Below are positions 43,193 to 52,289 of a stretch of DNA of 64,000 bases, in pieces. The notes below the pieces were generated by a model. That model saw only the letters and a program-made list of their open reading frames with translations, searched no databases and had not been told where the DNA came from. Each line of letters opens with the position of its first letter. The first letter of the stretch is position 1. The position numbers were made by a program, and so were the translations under genes. Origin of the DNA: JASHVB01 sp035508435 (GTDB taxonomy: Bacteria > Pseudomonadota > Alphaproteobacteria > Acetobacterales > Acetobacteraceae); the NCBI GenBank assembly GCA_035508435.1, contig DATJNA010000034.1, positions 1 to 64,000 on the forward strand. The letters run 5' to 3'.

Positions 43193-44311
43193 TTATCCCA
43201 GGAATGCCGACAGCATGTTGCGATAGATGCGGGTCAGGCAGCGCAACTCCTCGACCGGCACGGCTTCGTCGGCCTGGTGCATGGTGGCGCCGACCAGGCC
43301 GAACTCGGCAACCGGGCAGTAGCGGGCGATGAAGCGCGCGTCGGAGGTACCGCCGCCGGTATCCAGCTTCGGATCGAGGCCGGTCGCGTCCATGATCGCG
43401 GCGCGGAGCTTGTCCATGACCGCGCCGGGCTGGGTGACGAAGGATTCGCCGCTGATCGCGATGTCGAGGTCGAAGTTTTCCGCGTGCTGGGTCAGCGCGG
43501 CACGCAGCCAGGCGGACAGGTCCTTGCCGGTGTGGTCGTCGTTGAAGCGGATGTTCAGCATGGCGCGGGCGGCGGCGGGGATGACGTTGGTCACCGGGTT
43601 GCCGACGTCGATCGAGGTGACCTGGAGGGTGGAGGGTTCGAACCAGTCGGTGCCTGCGTCCACCGGCGCGGCGGTCAGGGCGGCCAGGGCGCGGAGCAAG
43701 CGGTGCACCGGGTTGTCGGCGCGATGGGGGTAGGCGACATGGCCCTGCGTGCCGTGCACGGTGATCTTCGCGTTCAGACTGCCGCGGCGGCCGATCTTCA
43801 CCATGTCGCCCAGCCGAACCGGGCAGGTGGGTTCGCCGACCAGGCAAAAATCGGGGATCTGGTCGTTGTCGCGCATCCACTCCAGGGCGCGCACCGTGCC
43901 GTCGGTGGCCACACCTTCCTCGTCGCCGGTAATCAGCAGGCTGATGGAGCCCTGGGTCTGACCCGTCGCCAGGTGATCCGCGGCGGCCGTGGCGAAGGCA
44001 GCGATGGCGCCCTTCATGTCGCAGGCGCCGCGGCCGTAGAGGACGCCGTCCTGGACCTCGGCGGCGAATGGGTCGTGGTGCCAGGTGGCGGCGCCGACAG
44101 GCACGACGTCGGTATGGCCGGCGAAGCAGAAATGCGGGCTGCCGGTGCCGATGCGGGCGAACAGGTTGTCGATTTCGCCGTAGCGCAGGCGGTGGATGGT
44201 GAAGCCGAGCGGGGCGAGGGCGCCGGCCAGCACGGATTGCGCGCCGGCATCGGCGGGCGTGACCGAGGCGCAGCGGATCAGCGCCTGAGCGAGGGGGAGG
44301 GGGTCGGTCAT
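43193..44311 (-). CDS. dapE: Succinyl-diaminopimelate desuccinylase
   Basis: Zinc M20-family hydrolase of 372 residues for lysine and meso-diaminopimelate synthesis: it splits N-succinyl-LL-DAP to LL-DAP. Metal ligands fit H66 and D68 in FAGHTDVVP, D98 in RGACDMKGA, E131 and E132 in TGDEEG, and the late GATMHQADE. The lid domain (about 175-290) includes VKIGRRGSLNAKITVHG. The ATG at 44311 has GGTG six bases upstream; a GTG at 44320 is an alternative. The partner dapD lies 1.6 kb upstream, separated by an AAA+ gene. Confidence 0.95.
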   Translation of the reverse strand: MTDPLPLAQALIRCASVTPADAGAQSVLAGALAPLGFTIHRLRYGEIDNLFARIGTGSPHFCFAGHTDVVPVGAATWHHDPFAAEVQDGVLYGRGACDMKGAIAAFATAAADHLATGQTQGSISLLITGDEEGVATDGTVRALEWMRDNDQIPDFCLVGEPTCPVRLGDMVKIGRRGSLNAKITVHGTQGHVAYPHRADNPVHRLLRALAALTAAPVDAGTDWFEPSTLQVTSIDVGNPVTNVIPAAARAMLNIRFNDDHTGKDLSAWLRAALTQHAENFDLDIAISGESFVTQPGAVMDKLRAAIMDATGLDPKLDTGGGTSDARFIARYCPVAEFGLVGATMHQADEAVPVEELRCLTRIYRNMLSAFLG

Positions 44312-44410
44312 TGGGTTCACCGTGTCATTGCCGGTCGGCGGCCTGAGCCGGACGCGGCGGGGCGATGGCGATGGCGATGGCGGCCAAGGTAACCAACGCC
44401 GCCGCGCGGG

Positions 44411-45808
44411 TCATGTGGGCGCCAGGCCGGCGTTCCTCATGAGGATGTACCGTTTGAAGTTAGGGTCACGGAAAAAGAAGCTTACGGTGTCCAGGCTTCG
44501 ACGGGTCACCTCGAACGAGCTCGCGTCCATGGCCAGCATGTCATCCACGACCTGACGAGCCAAACCTACGTCAAGCTCTCCCCGCTGCTCGATCGCGGTA
44601 TAGACTACGGGTGAATTGATAATGCTGCTGTCCACTTTGGCGATCTCTAACAGCACCTGCTGGATCCGAGGATCCTGCATCGTGATCGAGGTCAATTGTT
44701 GTTCATAGATATTGCAGTCTGGACGCGTGGGAAGTGCCGCAAGCAGCGAAACCACCTTGTCGATGCCGATCACCCGCGGTGGCGAACTGTTCAGGAATTG
44801 CTCGACACTGCCCACGCTGTCCACCTCCTGCTCGATCAGCGCTTTGCCGAGGAAATGGCACCAGTATGGAGCGCCATGCGAATGCCGGACAATCTCGCCG
44901 ATTGATTCATTGGCGAAGCCACAGACTGGTGACAGGATATATGAACCGATCTCCAGAATGAACCGCAGCTCCTCGTTGGTCATTGGCGGCACCTGGATGC
45001 CGTGCAGGTCCCGTGCGATCGAGGCATGCTCGCGGATCAGGTCGGTCGCGGCCTGGGCGATGCCGACCAGGATGAAACGCACGCGCTTCAGCGATTTCAG
45101 GTACTGGGCAATTTCGCCCTTGTCCTTCACCGTCTCGAATTCATCGATGATGATGATCAGGTCGTCCGAATTGGCAGTGGAGTACCGCTGAACCGCGAGC
45201 TCCATTCCTTCTTTCATGTTGATGGGTTTTTGCGGGATGAACGTCTCTTTCACCTCGCTCCTGGCCACGAACACCTTGTCGAAACCGATCTTCGACGCCA
45301 CTTCGATCTGGTCGGCCTCGGTCGGCAGGTAGGCAAGCAGACCCGGCCCGAACTGGCCATCACGCGATTGCTCGGGGCGCCGCGTCAGAATGGCATGGAT
45401 CACCTCGTCCACGGTCTTTTGAAAACCATCGACCCAGATCGCGTTGAACTTCTTGCGGGTGGGACCGACCAGCCATGACAGACGGCCGCGGCGCTCCAAC
45501 CGCCGGCGCAAGCCATAGTACTCGAGAATGTCGACATTGCCTTGCGCAACGTTATACAGCATGGTGGCAAGCGAAGACTTGCCGCAGCCTCGCTCCCCGA
45601 ATACTACCGCGTGCGCGCCCTCCGTGAGCAGGGTGTTGATCATGGCCTCGAGGGCCGCTTCTCGCCCGGCGAATTTGGATGGGTTCTTGATCGGGTCGTT
45701 CGGCGTGAAGATGTTGGATAGGTCCTCGAGGCTCGATCGACGCGACACCTGGGTGAGACCTTTCAAACGGCGTCCCAGATCGAAACCCTCATTGGGGGCA
45801 TCCGCCAT
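44411..45808 (-). CDS. AAA+/Orc-Cdc6-like P-loop ATPase
   Basis: A 465-residue soluble ATPase. Walker A is GERGCGKSS (71-79), Walker B is LIIIIDEFETV (217-227), and a sensor-1-like region (RFILVGIAQAATDL) is followed by a helical lid and a C-terminal winged-helix-like region (about 370-460). This fits the Orc1/Cdc6-STAND type often seen as a lone gene or in defence/stress loci. The composition is visibly less GC-rich than its neighbours, with more Asn/Ile/Lys. It sits between dapD and dapE, suggesting insertion into a biosynthetic operon. GAGG precedes the ATG. The function is unknown. Confidence 0.78.
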   Translation of the reverse strand: MADAPNEGFDLGRRLKGLTQVSRRSSLEDLSNIFTPNDPIKNPSKFAGREAALEAMINTLLTEGAHAVVFGERGCGKSSLATMLYNVAQGNVDILEYYGLRRRLERRGRLSWLVGPTRKKFNAIWVDGFQKTVDEVIHAILTRRPEQSRDGQFGPGLLAYLPTEADQIEVASKIGFDKVFVARSEVKETFIPQKPINMKEGMELAVQRYSTANSDDLIIIIDEFETVKDKGEIAQYLKSLKRVRFILVGIAQAATDLIREHASIARDLHGIQVPPMTNEELRFILEIGSYILSPVCGFANESIGEIVRHSHGAPYWCHFLGKALIEQEVDSVGSVEQFLNSSPPRVIGIDKVVSLLAALPTRPDCNIYEQQLTSITMQDPRIQQVLLEIAKVDSSIINSPVVYTAIEQRGELDVGLARQVVDDMLAMDASSFEVTRRSLDTVSFFFRDPNFKRYILMRNAGLAPT

Positions 45809-45951
45809 ATCGTCATGTCCTCTAGTGGCGGTAGTCGTACGCCCCAGGTGTGGGACGGTCCGACACCGTTATAGCGCGCCGGCCGCGGGGTCACAGGCCG
45901 CGGTAGCCACCGTGGTCATGGATTGCAGGCCGCTTGCGGCTGGTGCCGCGC

Positions 45952-46785
45952 TCAATCCCGCAGCAATTCATTGATCGACGTCTTGGCGCGGGTCTGCGCA
46001 TCCACCGTTTTGACGATCACCGCACAGTAGAGCGACGGGCCAGGCGATCCGTCGGGCAGCGGCCTGCCGGGCAGCGACCCCGGCACCACCACGGAATAGG
46101 CCGGGACACGGCCGATGTAGATCTCGCCGGTGGCGCGGTCGATCACCTTGGTGGAGGCGCCGATGAACACGCCCATCGACAGTACGGCGCCGCGTTCGAC
46201 GATGACGCCCTCGGCGACTTCGGAGCGGGCGCCGATGAAGCAGTCGTCCTCGATGATGACGGGGTTGGCCTGCAACGGCTCCAGCACGCCGCCTATGCCG
46301 ACGCCGCCGGACAAGTGGCAGTTGGCGCCGATCTGGGCGCAACTGCCGACGGTGGCCCAGGTGTCCACCATGGTGTTGCGGCCGACCCAGGCGCCGACAT
46401 TGACGAAGCTCGGCATCAGCACGACGCCGGGCGCGACATAGGCGGAGCGCCGCACCACCGCGCCGGGCACCGCGCGGAAGCCGGCCTCGCGGAAGCGGTT
46501 CTCACCCCAGCCGGCGAATTTCAGCGGCACCTTGTCGTAGGCGCCGGCGGCGGTTTCCATCGGCGCCGAGTCGGTGAGGCGGAACGAGAGCAACACCGCC
46601 TGCTTCAGCCACTGATTGACTTTCCAGCCCTGCCTGATGGGTTCGGCGACGCGTTCCTTGCCGCTGTCGAGCGCTTCCAGCGCCGCTTCCACCGCGTCGC
46701 GCGCCTCGCCGCGGGTGGCGGAGGAGAGCGTGTCGCGGCGCTCCCAGAGCGCTTCGATCGGGGCTTGCAGCGGATGCTCGGTCAT
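45952..46785 (-). CDS. dapD: Tetrahydrodipicolinate N-succinyltransferase
   Basis: Left-handed beta-helix (hexapeptide-repeat) enzyme of 277 residues that transfers succinyl from succinyl-CoA to tetrahydrodipicolinate in the DAP/lysine pathway. It starts with the helical N-terminal domain (LQAPIEALWERRDTLS). The repeats run from VVLMPSFVNVGAWVG through VDTWATVGSCAQIGANCHL to VEPLQ-type turns near 200. The length matches the family (about 274-285). It is upstream of dapE on the same strand but separated from it by the AAA+ gene. Confidence 0.96.
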   Translation of the reverse strand: MTEHPLQAPIEALWERRDTLSSATRGEARDAVEAALEALDSGKERVAEPIRQGWKVNQWLKQAVLLSFRLTDSAPMETAAGAYDKVPLKFAGWGENRFREAGFRAVPGAVVRRSAYVAPGVVLMPSFVNVGAWVGRNTMVDTWATVGSCAQIGANCHLSGGVGIGGVLEPLQANPVIIEDDCFIGARSEVAEGVIVERGAVLSMGVFIGASTKVIDRATGEIYIGRVPAYSVVVPGSLPGRPLPDGSPGPSLYCAVIVKTVDAQTRAKTSINELLRD

Positions 46786-47100
46786 GGTCTCGCGCCCCTC
46801 CCGGCGCGGGGCGGACGATGGGCGAGGGGGGTGGGCGTGTCAACGCGGGGCTGCGCGCGAAGGCGCGGGTCACGGTGGCGGTGTCCACAGGCCAATCACT
46901 GCGGAACTGGCCGCGGTACAAATCAGATTTCTCTCGCGTGGGCGGCCATGCACGCTGGCGGCAGGCACACGGCTGGGCGCCCCATGGCAGCCACAATCGG
47001 CGCATTGCGGATGAGCGTCCGTCCCGGGAAGATGCTGCGCGTCATATGATGCCGTTTGCGTTGCGCGCCGGCGCGGTGCCGATGGTGGGATCCGGATACA
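46786..47100. other. Divergent intergenic region, nothing recognised
   Basis: The 315 bp between dapD and the M23 peptidase gene should hold promoters for both. A short AT-richer segment (ACAAATCAGATTTCTCTCG, about 46918-46936) is the only visible candidate. A second reading frame opens at an ATG at 47046 but has no recognisable protein. Confidence 0.35.
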
Positions 47101-47796
47101 ATGGCGATGCCGGGCGGACCCTGGATTTTGCCTGGATTGAGCGGGACGCGCTGGACGTGCGTTGGGCTCGACGCGCTGGCGCGGGCGGAATTTCCCGACG
47201 GCGCCACGGCAAATCCGCTGAACGATCCGTGGTTGTGCGACGGCTGGGTGGGTCGGGTGACGGCCCGGCTGGGGGCCGACCATAGTTGGGGCGGTTGGCT
47301 GGAGGATCGCTCGCATCTCTGGCGCGGCCACTATCTGCCGCCGGGCTGCACCATCCATCTCGGAGTCGACCTGAATGTGCCTGCCGGCACCGTCGTACTT
47401 GCCCCGCTCGCCGGGGAAGTGATGCACGCCGTGCCGTGCCGGGAGCAAGGCGGCGGCTGGGGCGGTTGGTTCGTGCTGCGGGCCGACACGCCGCGTCAGG
47501 GTGCGGACTATCTATTGCTCGGCCATCTCGCCCATCGCGGCTTGCCCCAGCCGGGGGACCGGCTGGCGGCGGGCGCGCCGGTCGGCGTCGTCGGCACGCC
47601 GCAGGAGAACGGCGGTTGGTATCCGCACCTGCATGTTCAGGCGATGGCCGCCGCGGCATGGCAGGCAGTGCAGCACGATCCCAACGGATTGCTCGACGGC
47701 TACGCCTGGCCGGCAGCGGATCTTGCCGTGCGGTTTCCCGACCCGGCCCCGCTGCTGGGACTGCCCGCGTCATGTGGTGCCACTGGCTCAAACTGA
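47101..47796 (+). CDS. M23-family (LytM) metallopeptidase-like protein
   Basis: A 231-residue protein with a LytM/lysostaphin-type zinc peptidase domain at about 80-215. Zinc ligands fit H86 and D90 in IHLGVDLNV and H178 in PHLHVQ, with H176 as the catalytic base and H142 in LLLGHLAH. VPAGTVVLAPLAGEV and GAPVGVVGTPQENG are conserved domain strands. Active members cut peptidoglycan peptides. No signal peptide is visible with the ATG at 47101, and a TTG at 47056 does not add one, so either the N terminus is misread or the enzyme is not exported by Sec. It is convergent with the GNAT gene. Confidence 0.75.
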   Translation: MAMPGGPWILPGLSGTRWTCVGLDALARAEFPDGATANPLNDPWLCDGWVGRVTARLGADHSWGGWLEDRSHLWRGHYLPPGCTIHLGVDLNVPAGTVVLAPLAGEVMHAVPCREQGGGWGGWFVLRADTPRQGADYLLLGHLAHRGLPQPGDRLAAGAPVGVVGTPQENGGWYPHLHVQAMAAAAWQAVQHDPNGLLDGYAWPAADLAVRFPDPAPLLGLPASCGATGSN

Positions 47797-47857
47797 CCCA
47801 GAGCATGCGCCGCCGCCTGATCGTGGCCACGCCGCCGGTTGGACCGCCGCTGCTTGC

Positions 47858-48349
47858 TCAGGCCGCCAGTTGTGCGGGCTCGGGATGTAGCGCCTTCACC
47901 ACCGGTATCTCGGTGCGATTATGCGTGCAACCTTCCCACCGAACCGGCGAGAAGCCATGACGCGCGTAGAAGCGATACGCGTCCGGCACGGAGTTCAGGC
48001 AGATGGTATCGGCGCCACACGCCCGGGCGTAGTCCTCGGCGAGGTCCAGCATGATGCTGCCCAGGCCCTGGCCCTGCCATGGCGTGTCGATCGCCACGAG
48101 GCGGAAGATCGCGCGTCCGTCGGGCTTGATGTCGATGCGGATTGTGCCGATGACCTGGCCGTCCAGGAGAAACACCATCGGGTGGTTGGCGGGATCGCGT
48201 TCGTCCGGGTAGTCCGGGTCATATTCGAAGTAGTACCCAGATTCCCTGCCATTGTATTTTTCGAAGATACACCGCTTCCGCGTTTCGTGGTAGCGGCGCC
48301 ATTCCTCGGAGCTCCGCGGGGCGCGGAGCTCCGTACTGTGAGGGCGCAC
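47858..48349 (-). CDS. GNAT-family N-acetyltransferase
   Basis: A 163-residue acetyltransferase with the CoA pyrophosphate loop WQGQGLGSIM (91-100) after strand 4 (FRLVAIDTP), and the late NSVPDAYRFYARHGF helix-strand of the fold. The 40 residues before the core (RKRCIFEKYNGRESGYYFEYD) are rich in Tyr and charged residues. The start is the GTG at 48349; no ATG is available upstream of the core. A perfect inverted repeat overlaps codons 6-15. The acceptor substrate is unknown. Confidence 0.82.
   Translation of the reverse strand: MRPHSTELRAPRSSEEWRRYHETRKRCIFEKYNGRESGYYFEYDPDYPDERDPANHPMVFLLDGQVIGTIRIDIKPDGRAIFRLVAIDTPWQGQGLGSIMLDLAEDYARACGADTICLNSVPDAYRFYARHGFSPVRWEGCTHNRTEIPVVKALHPEPAQLAA
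48307..48333. repeat. Perfect 11-bp inverted repeat in the GNAT 5' coding end
   Basis: CGGAGCTCCGC (48307-48317) pairs with GCGGAGCTCCG (48323-48333) across a GGGGC loop. It overlaps codons about 6-15 of the acetyltransferase. Each arm also contains the palindrome CGGAGCTCCG. In mRNA it would form a strong hairpin just after the start codon. Confidence 0.75.
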
Positions 48350-48641
48350 GTGGCGGCCCTTCTGCTGTTTCGTGAGGGAGCCGGCCGGCTTCCCCCTTCT
48401 CGTGCGGGCCCACTATACCACGATCGTGGCAACGCTGCGGCGGCATCGGCTGCGATCCGGCGCGACGGTGCATTGCGCAACCGGCATGGCACAGAGGTGT
48501 GGCCCTGCCGCCGCACCAATCAGCGGCAACCACGCCGGCCGACATCTTGGGGCCAGGTACGCGCAGCGCGGTCGCAGCGCTGGCACGGCCCTACTGCGCA
48601 TCGCTCACACCGCGCGTCGCGTGCATCGCAGTTGATGTCGG

Positions 48642-50648
48642 TCACGCGGCCTGCTGAATGCCGATCGCCGAGAGCGCCCGATCCACGCGTAGCAACGTTG
48701 CGGCATCCTGTTTGAACACAAGCGCGATCAGACGGTCGGCGCATCGCACCACCCGCGCGGATATCCAGTCGCCCGCCTGCGGCAGCTCGATCGCCACCTC
48801 TGTCCCGGCCGGAAGCCGCCACTCGCAACGCAGGGCGACACCGCTGCGAGAGATGTCGACGACCTCGGCCCTGAGTGCCTCTCGTCCGGCGACCCGCAGC
48901 GCGGCGATCGCCCCGCGTCCGCCGATCCGCTCGAACTGCCGCCGCTCGCCGGTGTCGTCCCGCACCACCGCCAGGAAATCGTCAACCTCGGCGCGCAAAG
49001 TTCCCGCCTCGTGGCCGATGGTCTCGGCCGCCCGCAGCACGTTCTGGCTCACCGTTCCAGCCTCGTCAGCGACGCCCGACACTTGCTCCATCGCATGCGT
49101 GGTAGCCACCGTCGCGGTGGAAACCGCCTGCACGCTGACTGCGATTTCGCGTGTGGTGGCGCTTTGCTGTTCGACCGCAGCGGCGACCGACGCGGCGACT
49201 GCATCCATGCGCGCGATGATCTGGCTGACCTCCGCCATGGCCGTGACCGATTGCTCGGTCGCATTGCGCACCGCGCCGATCTGGTCGCCGATGTCCGCGG
49301 TTGCCCTGGCGGTCTGCGCGGCGAGCGACTTCACCTCCCCGGCGACCACGGCGAACCCCTTGCCGGCATCGCCCGCGCGGGCCGCCTCGATCGTTGCGTT
49401 CAACGCGAGGAGATTGGTTTGCCCCGCGATACTGGAGATCAGGCTCACCACGTCACCGATCCGCGACGTGACATCGGCCAACCCGCGCATGGACGCATGC
49501 CCGACCTCTGCCCGCTGCACGGCCTCGCGGGCGACCTGGGCAGACGCCGCGACCTGACGGGACACTTCATCGACGCTGCCGGTCAATTGCTCCACCGCGG
49601 CCGCCACGGCGGCGAGATCCTGTGAGGCACGCGTCGCGCGCGTGACGGTGGTGCCGGCCTGCGCCCGCACGTCGGCCGCTGCCTGCGTCATGGTCGTGGC
49701 GGCTTCCCGCATGCGCGCCGCCGAATGGGCCAGCGATTCCATGACACCGGAGATGGAGGTGCCGAAATCCAGCGTATGGCGGTCCATGGCGGATTGGCGT
49801 CGCTGCGCTGCGCTGCGTTCGGCTTCCTGGCGCGCTGCCAGTCGAGCCTCCTCCTGCATGCTGGTCTTGAACACAGCGACCGCCCGCGCCATCGCGCCCA
49901 GCTCGTCCTTGCGGGCAGCCCCGCCAATCTCGGCCGCCATGTCGCGCGCCGCCAGACGCTGCATCACGCCGGTGAGGGTAACCACCGGGCGCGCGATCAA
50001 TCGCGCGTTCCAGGCCGCGACGCCAATGCCGAGCAAGGCGGCAAGCGAGGCCAGGCCGGCCAGACGCACCCGGCCGGTGCTGCTGGCGGCACGGGTCGCC
50101 GCGGTCAGATGTTCACGCCGGGCCTGCAACGTCGCCACCACGGCATCGAGCCGCGTGCGCAATACCTCAAACCTGGCGTTGGCATCGCTCAGCATCAGCA
50201 CACCGTAAGAGATGTCAGCCTTGGCGTTGTCCGCGACGGCGCGCGCGGCACCGACATAGTCGTGCAGGGCAGACTGTACTGCTGCAACCGAGTCCGCGGG
50301 CAGACTGGCGGTCCATTGCCGGGACTGGGCGATCACACTGTCCTGGCTGGCCGACAGATCCGCTTCCAGTCGGTCGATGGCGGCTTCGCGTGTGTTTGCC
50401 ACCACCTTATCGTTGGCCGCCATCGTCAGCAGGGCGAGCAAGCGGGCATGGAACAATGACAGCCGATCCTTGACGCCGAGGGCGTCCGTGAGCGGCTGCA
50501 CGACACCGCTGTCGAGGCCCTGGAATGCCTGGTCCGACTGATGCAGGCTTCGAATGCCAAACGCGGCGACGCCGGCCAGCAACAGGATGACGACCGCGGG
50601 CGCGGCCAACACTTTCCACACCAGCCGCAGATCGGAGTATCGGTGCAT
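48642..50648 (-). CDS. Methyl-accepting chemotaxis protein with C-terminal PilZ domain
   Basis: A 668-residue chemoreceptor. TM1 is about 13-34, a helical 4HB-type periplasmic sensor about 35-190 and TM2 about 195-215. HAMP follows (about 215-265, ARPVVTLTGVMQRL). The MCP signalling hairpin has its tip at about 403-443 (SSIAGQTNLLALNATIEAA, then GKGFAVVAGEVKSLA). Residues from about 568 to the end form a PilZ domain: ERRQFERIGG supplies the RxxxR c-di-GMP switch and VVDISRSGVAL the DxSxxG motif. The receptor can thus sense c-di-GMP directly. The ATG at 50648 is used; the GTG at 50657 is the alternative. It lies 70 bp after the interrupted Cache gene. Confidence 0.92.
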   Translation of the reverse strand: MHRYSDLRLVWKVLAAPAVVILLLAGVAAFGIRSLHQSDQAFQGLDSGVVQPLTDALGVKDRLSLFHARLLALLTMAANDKVVANTREAAIDRLEADLSASQDSVIAQSRQWTASLPADSVAAVQSALHDYVGAARAVADNAKADISYGVLMLSDANARFEVLRTRLDAVVATLQARREHLTAATRAASSTGRVRLAGLASLAALLGIGVAAWNARLIARPVVTLTGVMQRLAARDMAAEIGGAARKDELGAMARAVAVFKTSMQEEARLAARQEAERSAAQRRQSAMDRHTLDFGTSISGVMESLAHSAARMREAATTMTQAAADVRAQAGTTVTRATRASQDLAAVAAAVEQLTGSVDEVSRQVAASAQVAREAVQRAEVGHASMRGLADVTSRIGDVVSLISSIAGQTNLLALNATIEAARAGDAGKGFAVVAGEVKSLAAQTARATADIGDQIGAVRNATEQSVTAMAEVSQIIARMDAVAASVAAAVEQQSATTREIAVSVQAVSTATVATTHAMEQVSGVADEAGTVSQNVLRAAETIGHEAGTLRAEVDDFLAVVRDDTGERRQFERIGGRGAIAALRVAGREALRAEVVDISRSGVALRCEWRLPAGTEVAIELPQAGDWISARVVRCADRLIALVFKQDAATLLRVDRALSAIGIQQAA

Positions 50649-50718
50649 CGCTCCCACCCATGCTGCCGTCAGTCGCGCGACGCCATGGAACCATGGCGTC
50701 CTGCTGCGCGGCCGCGCC

Positions 50719-51186
50719 TTATTTGTAGTAGCCGGAGCCGCAGATCGTATGATCGTCGATCTTGATGACGTAGGCGGACTTCTCCTGGATCTGCCTGGTC
50801 GCCGGATTGGGCCAACGGAAATCGTACCAGCCCGAACCCTTGGTCAGGCCCAGCTTGTTCATTTCAGCGTTGGGGGTCCTGCCATCCGGGTCTTTCACGT
50901 TCAGCAGGTTCTTGCCTACCAGCGCGGGATTGCCGCCATGGGCGACGACGGTGCCATCGTCGGCCTGACAGAATACGTATAATTCTCCCTGGATCCATGG
51001 GCCGCCCGGCTTACTGAAGTCGGCGAACGCCTGCTGCATGCCGACATCCTTCACGTGCTGGGCTGCCTTCTCCGCGAAGGCCTTGGCCTAGTCCGCGGTT
51101 GCCGCGGTTGCCACGGTTGCAGACAACGACGCGACGGCAGCGCTGATCACGCCGGCCACGATCAGGGTTGCGCTGATGCGGTACAT
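50719..51186 (-). pseudogene. Secreted single-Cache-domain protein interrupted by an amber codon
   Basis: The frame opens at the ATG at 51186 with AGGAGAG eight bases upstream and encodes a clear signal peptide (MYRISATLIVAGVISAAVAS). It then meets TAG at 51088-51090 (codon 33) right after the signal. The same frame continues as a complete Cache domain to 50719 (YVFCQADDGTVVAHGGNP, GKNLLNVKDPDGR, GSGWYDFRWPNP, CGSGYYK). Without the stop it would be a 155-residue periplasmic ligand-binding protein. CAG to TAG would be a single transition. It neighbours a chemoreceptor gene, so it may have supplied ligand sensing. It could also be readthrough, restart at the GTG at 51054, or a sequencing error. 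Confidence 0.8.
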
Positions 51187-51407
51187 GGCGGGGCTCTCCT
51201 GATGCGTGCCCCTGGATAGCGCCGCGAGGTTAATGTTTGTTTAGCGCCGGTCCGGCATTGCTGCGTTCGCGTTGGGAGTCTCGCGGCCTGCGGGCGGCGT
51301 GGCGGCCGTGTTGGTTCCACCCTGCCTGAGCAAGCGTGCCGCGGCGCCTCGGTCTCAGCCAACATGAGCGAAACGAAGCAATCCCGGTCGGTCGACCCCT
51401 GCCAGGT

Positions 51408-52289
51408 TCAGGCAAAGGCCGGCTCGGCGGCCGCGGCAGGTTCGCGACGCGCCGTGGCATCGAACGGCTGGGCCGGGCGGTTCTGGCGCAGCGTCGCGGC
51501 GCCGTCGGCGACGATGCGCCATACCGCCTGCGCCAACACCTTGCGGTCCGGATAATGCGCGGGATCCACCGGCGCATGCAGCAGCACGGTCGCGCGCAGT
51601 CCCGAACTCTGTCCAAGCCGCCAGAAATGCGAGGCGATGTCCATGTCGCCGTACCAGGCGAACACCGGCCGGCTGGCGCGCCCGGTCGGCAGCCCGCCCA
51701 GCCGGTCGTAGACCACCGACACCGGCTGGATCAGCGGCTGCCCGCCGTCGCCCGTTTCGGCCACGGCGAAGAAGGACGAGCGGAACGGCAGCACGCGCGA
51801 TCCGTCCGAACTGGTGCCCTCAGGGAACAGGATCAGGTTGTCTCCCGAGCATAGGCGGGCGCGCATGTCGTCGCGCTCGCGACCGGTGGCGCCACGACGG
51901 CGGGTGACGAAGACCGTGCGCCCGAGCCAGGCGAGCACGTTGACCACCGGCCAGCGTGCGATTTCTCCTTTGGCGACGAAGCAGCCGTCCAACACGCCGC
52001 CCAGGATCGGCACGTCCACCCATGACGAGTGGTTGGAGACGTACATGACCGAGCGGTCGGCCGGGTGAGGGGCCGGCGCGCCAACGACGCACACCCGCAC
52101 GCCGAGCAATCGGCTGAATACGGCCCAATAGCAGCGCGCGAAGGCGACCTTGGCGGGCCCGGGCAGCAGCAGGCATACGGCCTGGATGGCCATGGCGGGC
52201 AGCGTCCAAAGCAACAGCGCGACGAAGCGGCGCACCACGCGCACGCGGCGCAGCAGATGGCGCTTCTCGTCTTCCAGCGCCGTGTCCAT
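51408..52289 (-). CDS. 1-acyl-sn-glycerol-3-phosphate acyltransferase-like (PlsC family)
   Basis: A 293-residue membrane-associated lysophospholipid acyltransferase. The catalytic HX4D is H87/D92 in SNHSSWVDVP. The glycerophosphate-binding FPEGTSS begins at 155, and an early hydrophobic segment lies at 22-45. The C-terminal 40 residues are Ala/Pro-rich. It transfers an acyl chain to lysophosphatidic acid or a related lysolipid (ornithine lipid synthesis, OlsA-like, is an alternative). The ATG at 52289 has only a weak ribosome site. It is divergent from tamA across about 170 bp, an arrangement that fits envelope lipid and outer-membrane biogenesis. Confidence 0.87.
   Translation of the reverse strand: MDTALEDEKRHLLRRVRVVRRFVALLLWTLPAMAIQAVCLLLPGPAKVAFARCYWAVFSRLLGVRVCVVGAPAPHPADRSVMYVSNHSSWVDVPILGGVLDGCFVAKGEIARWPVVNVLAWLGRTVFVTRRRGATGRERDDMRARLCSGDNLILFPEGTSSDGSRVLPFRSSFFAVAETGDGGQPLIQPVSVVYDRLGGLPTGRASRPVFAWYGDMDIASHFWRLGQSSGLRATVLLHAPVDPAHYPDRKVLAQAVWRIVADGAATLRQNRPAQPFDATARREPAAAAEPAFA

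Noticed and set aside
47046..47285. Alternative frame starting at the ATG at 47046 as an N-terminal part of the M23 protein
   Set aside because: It is a different frame from the peptidase domain, has no recognisable protein, and becomes Arg/Gly-rich shadow.
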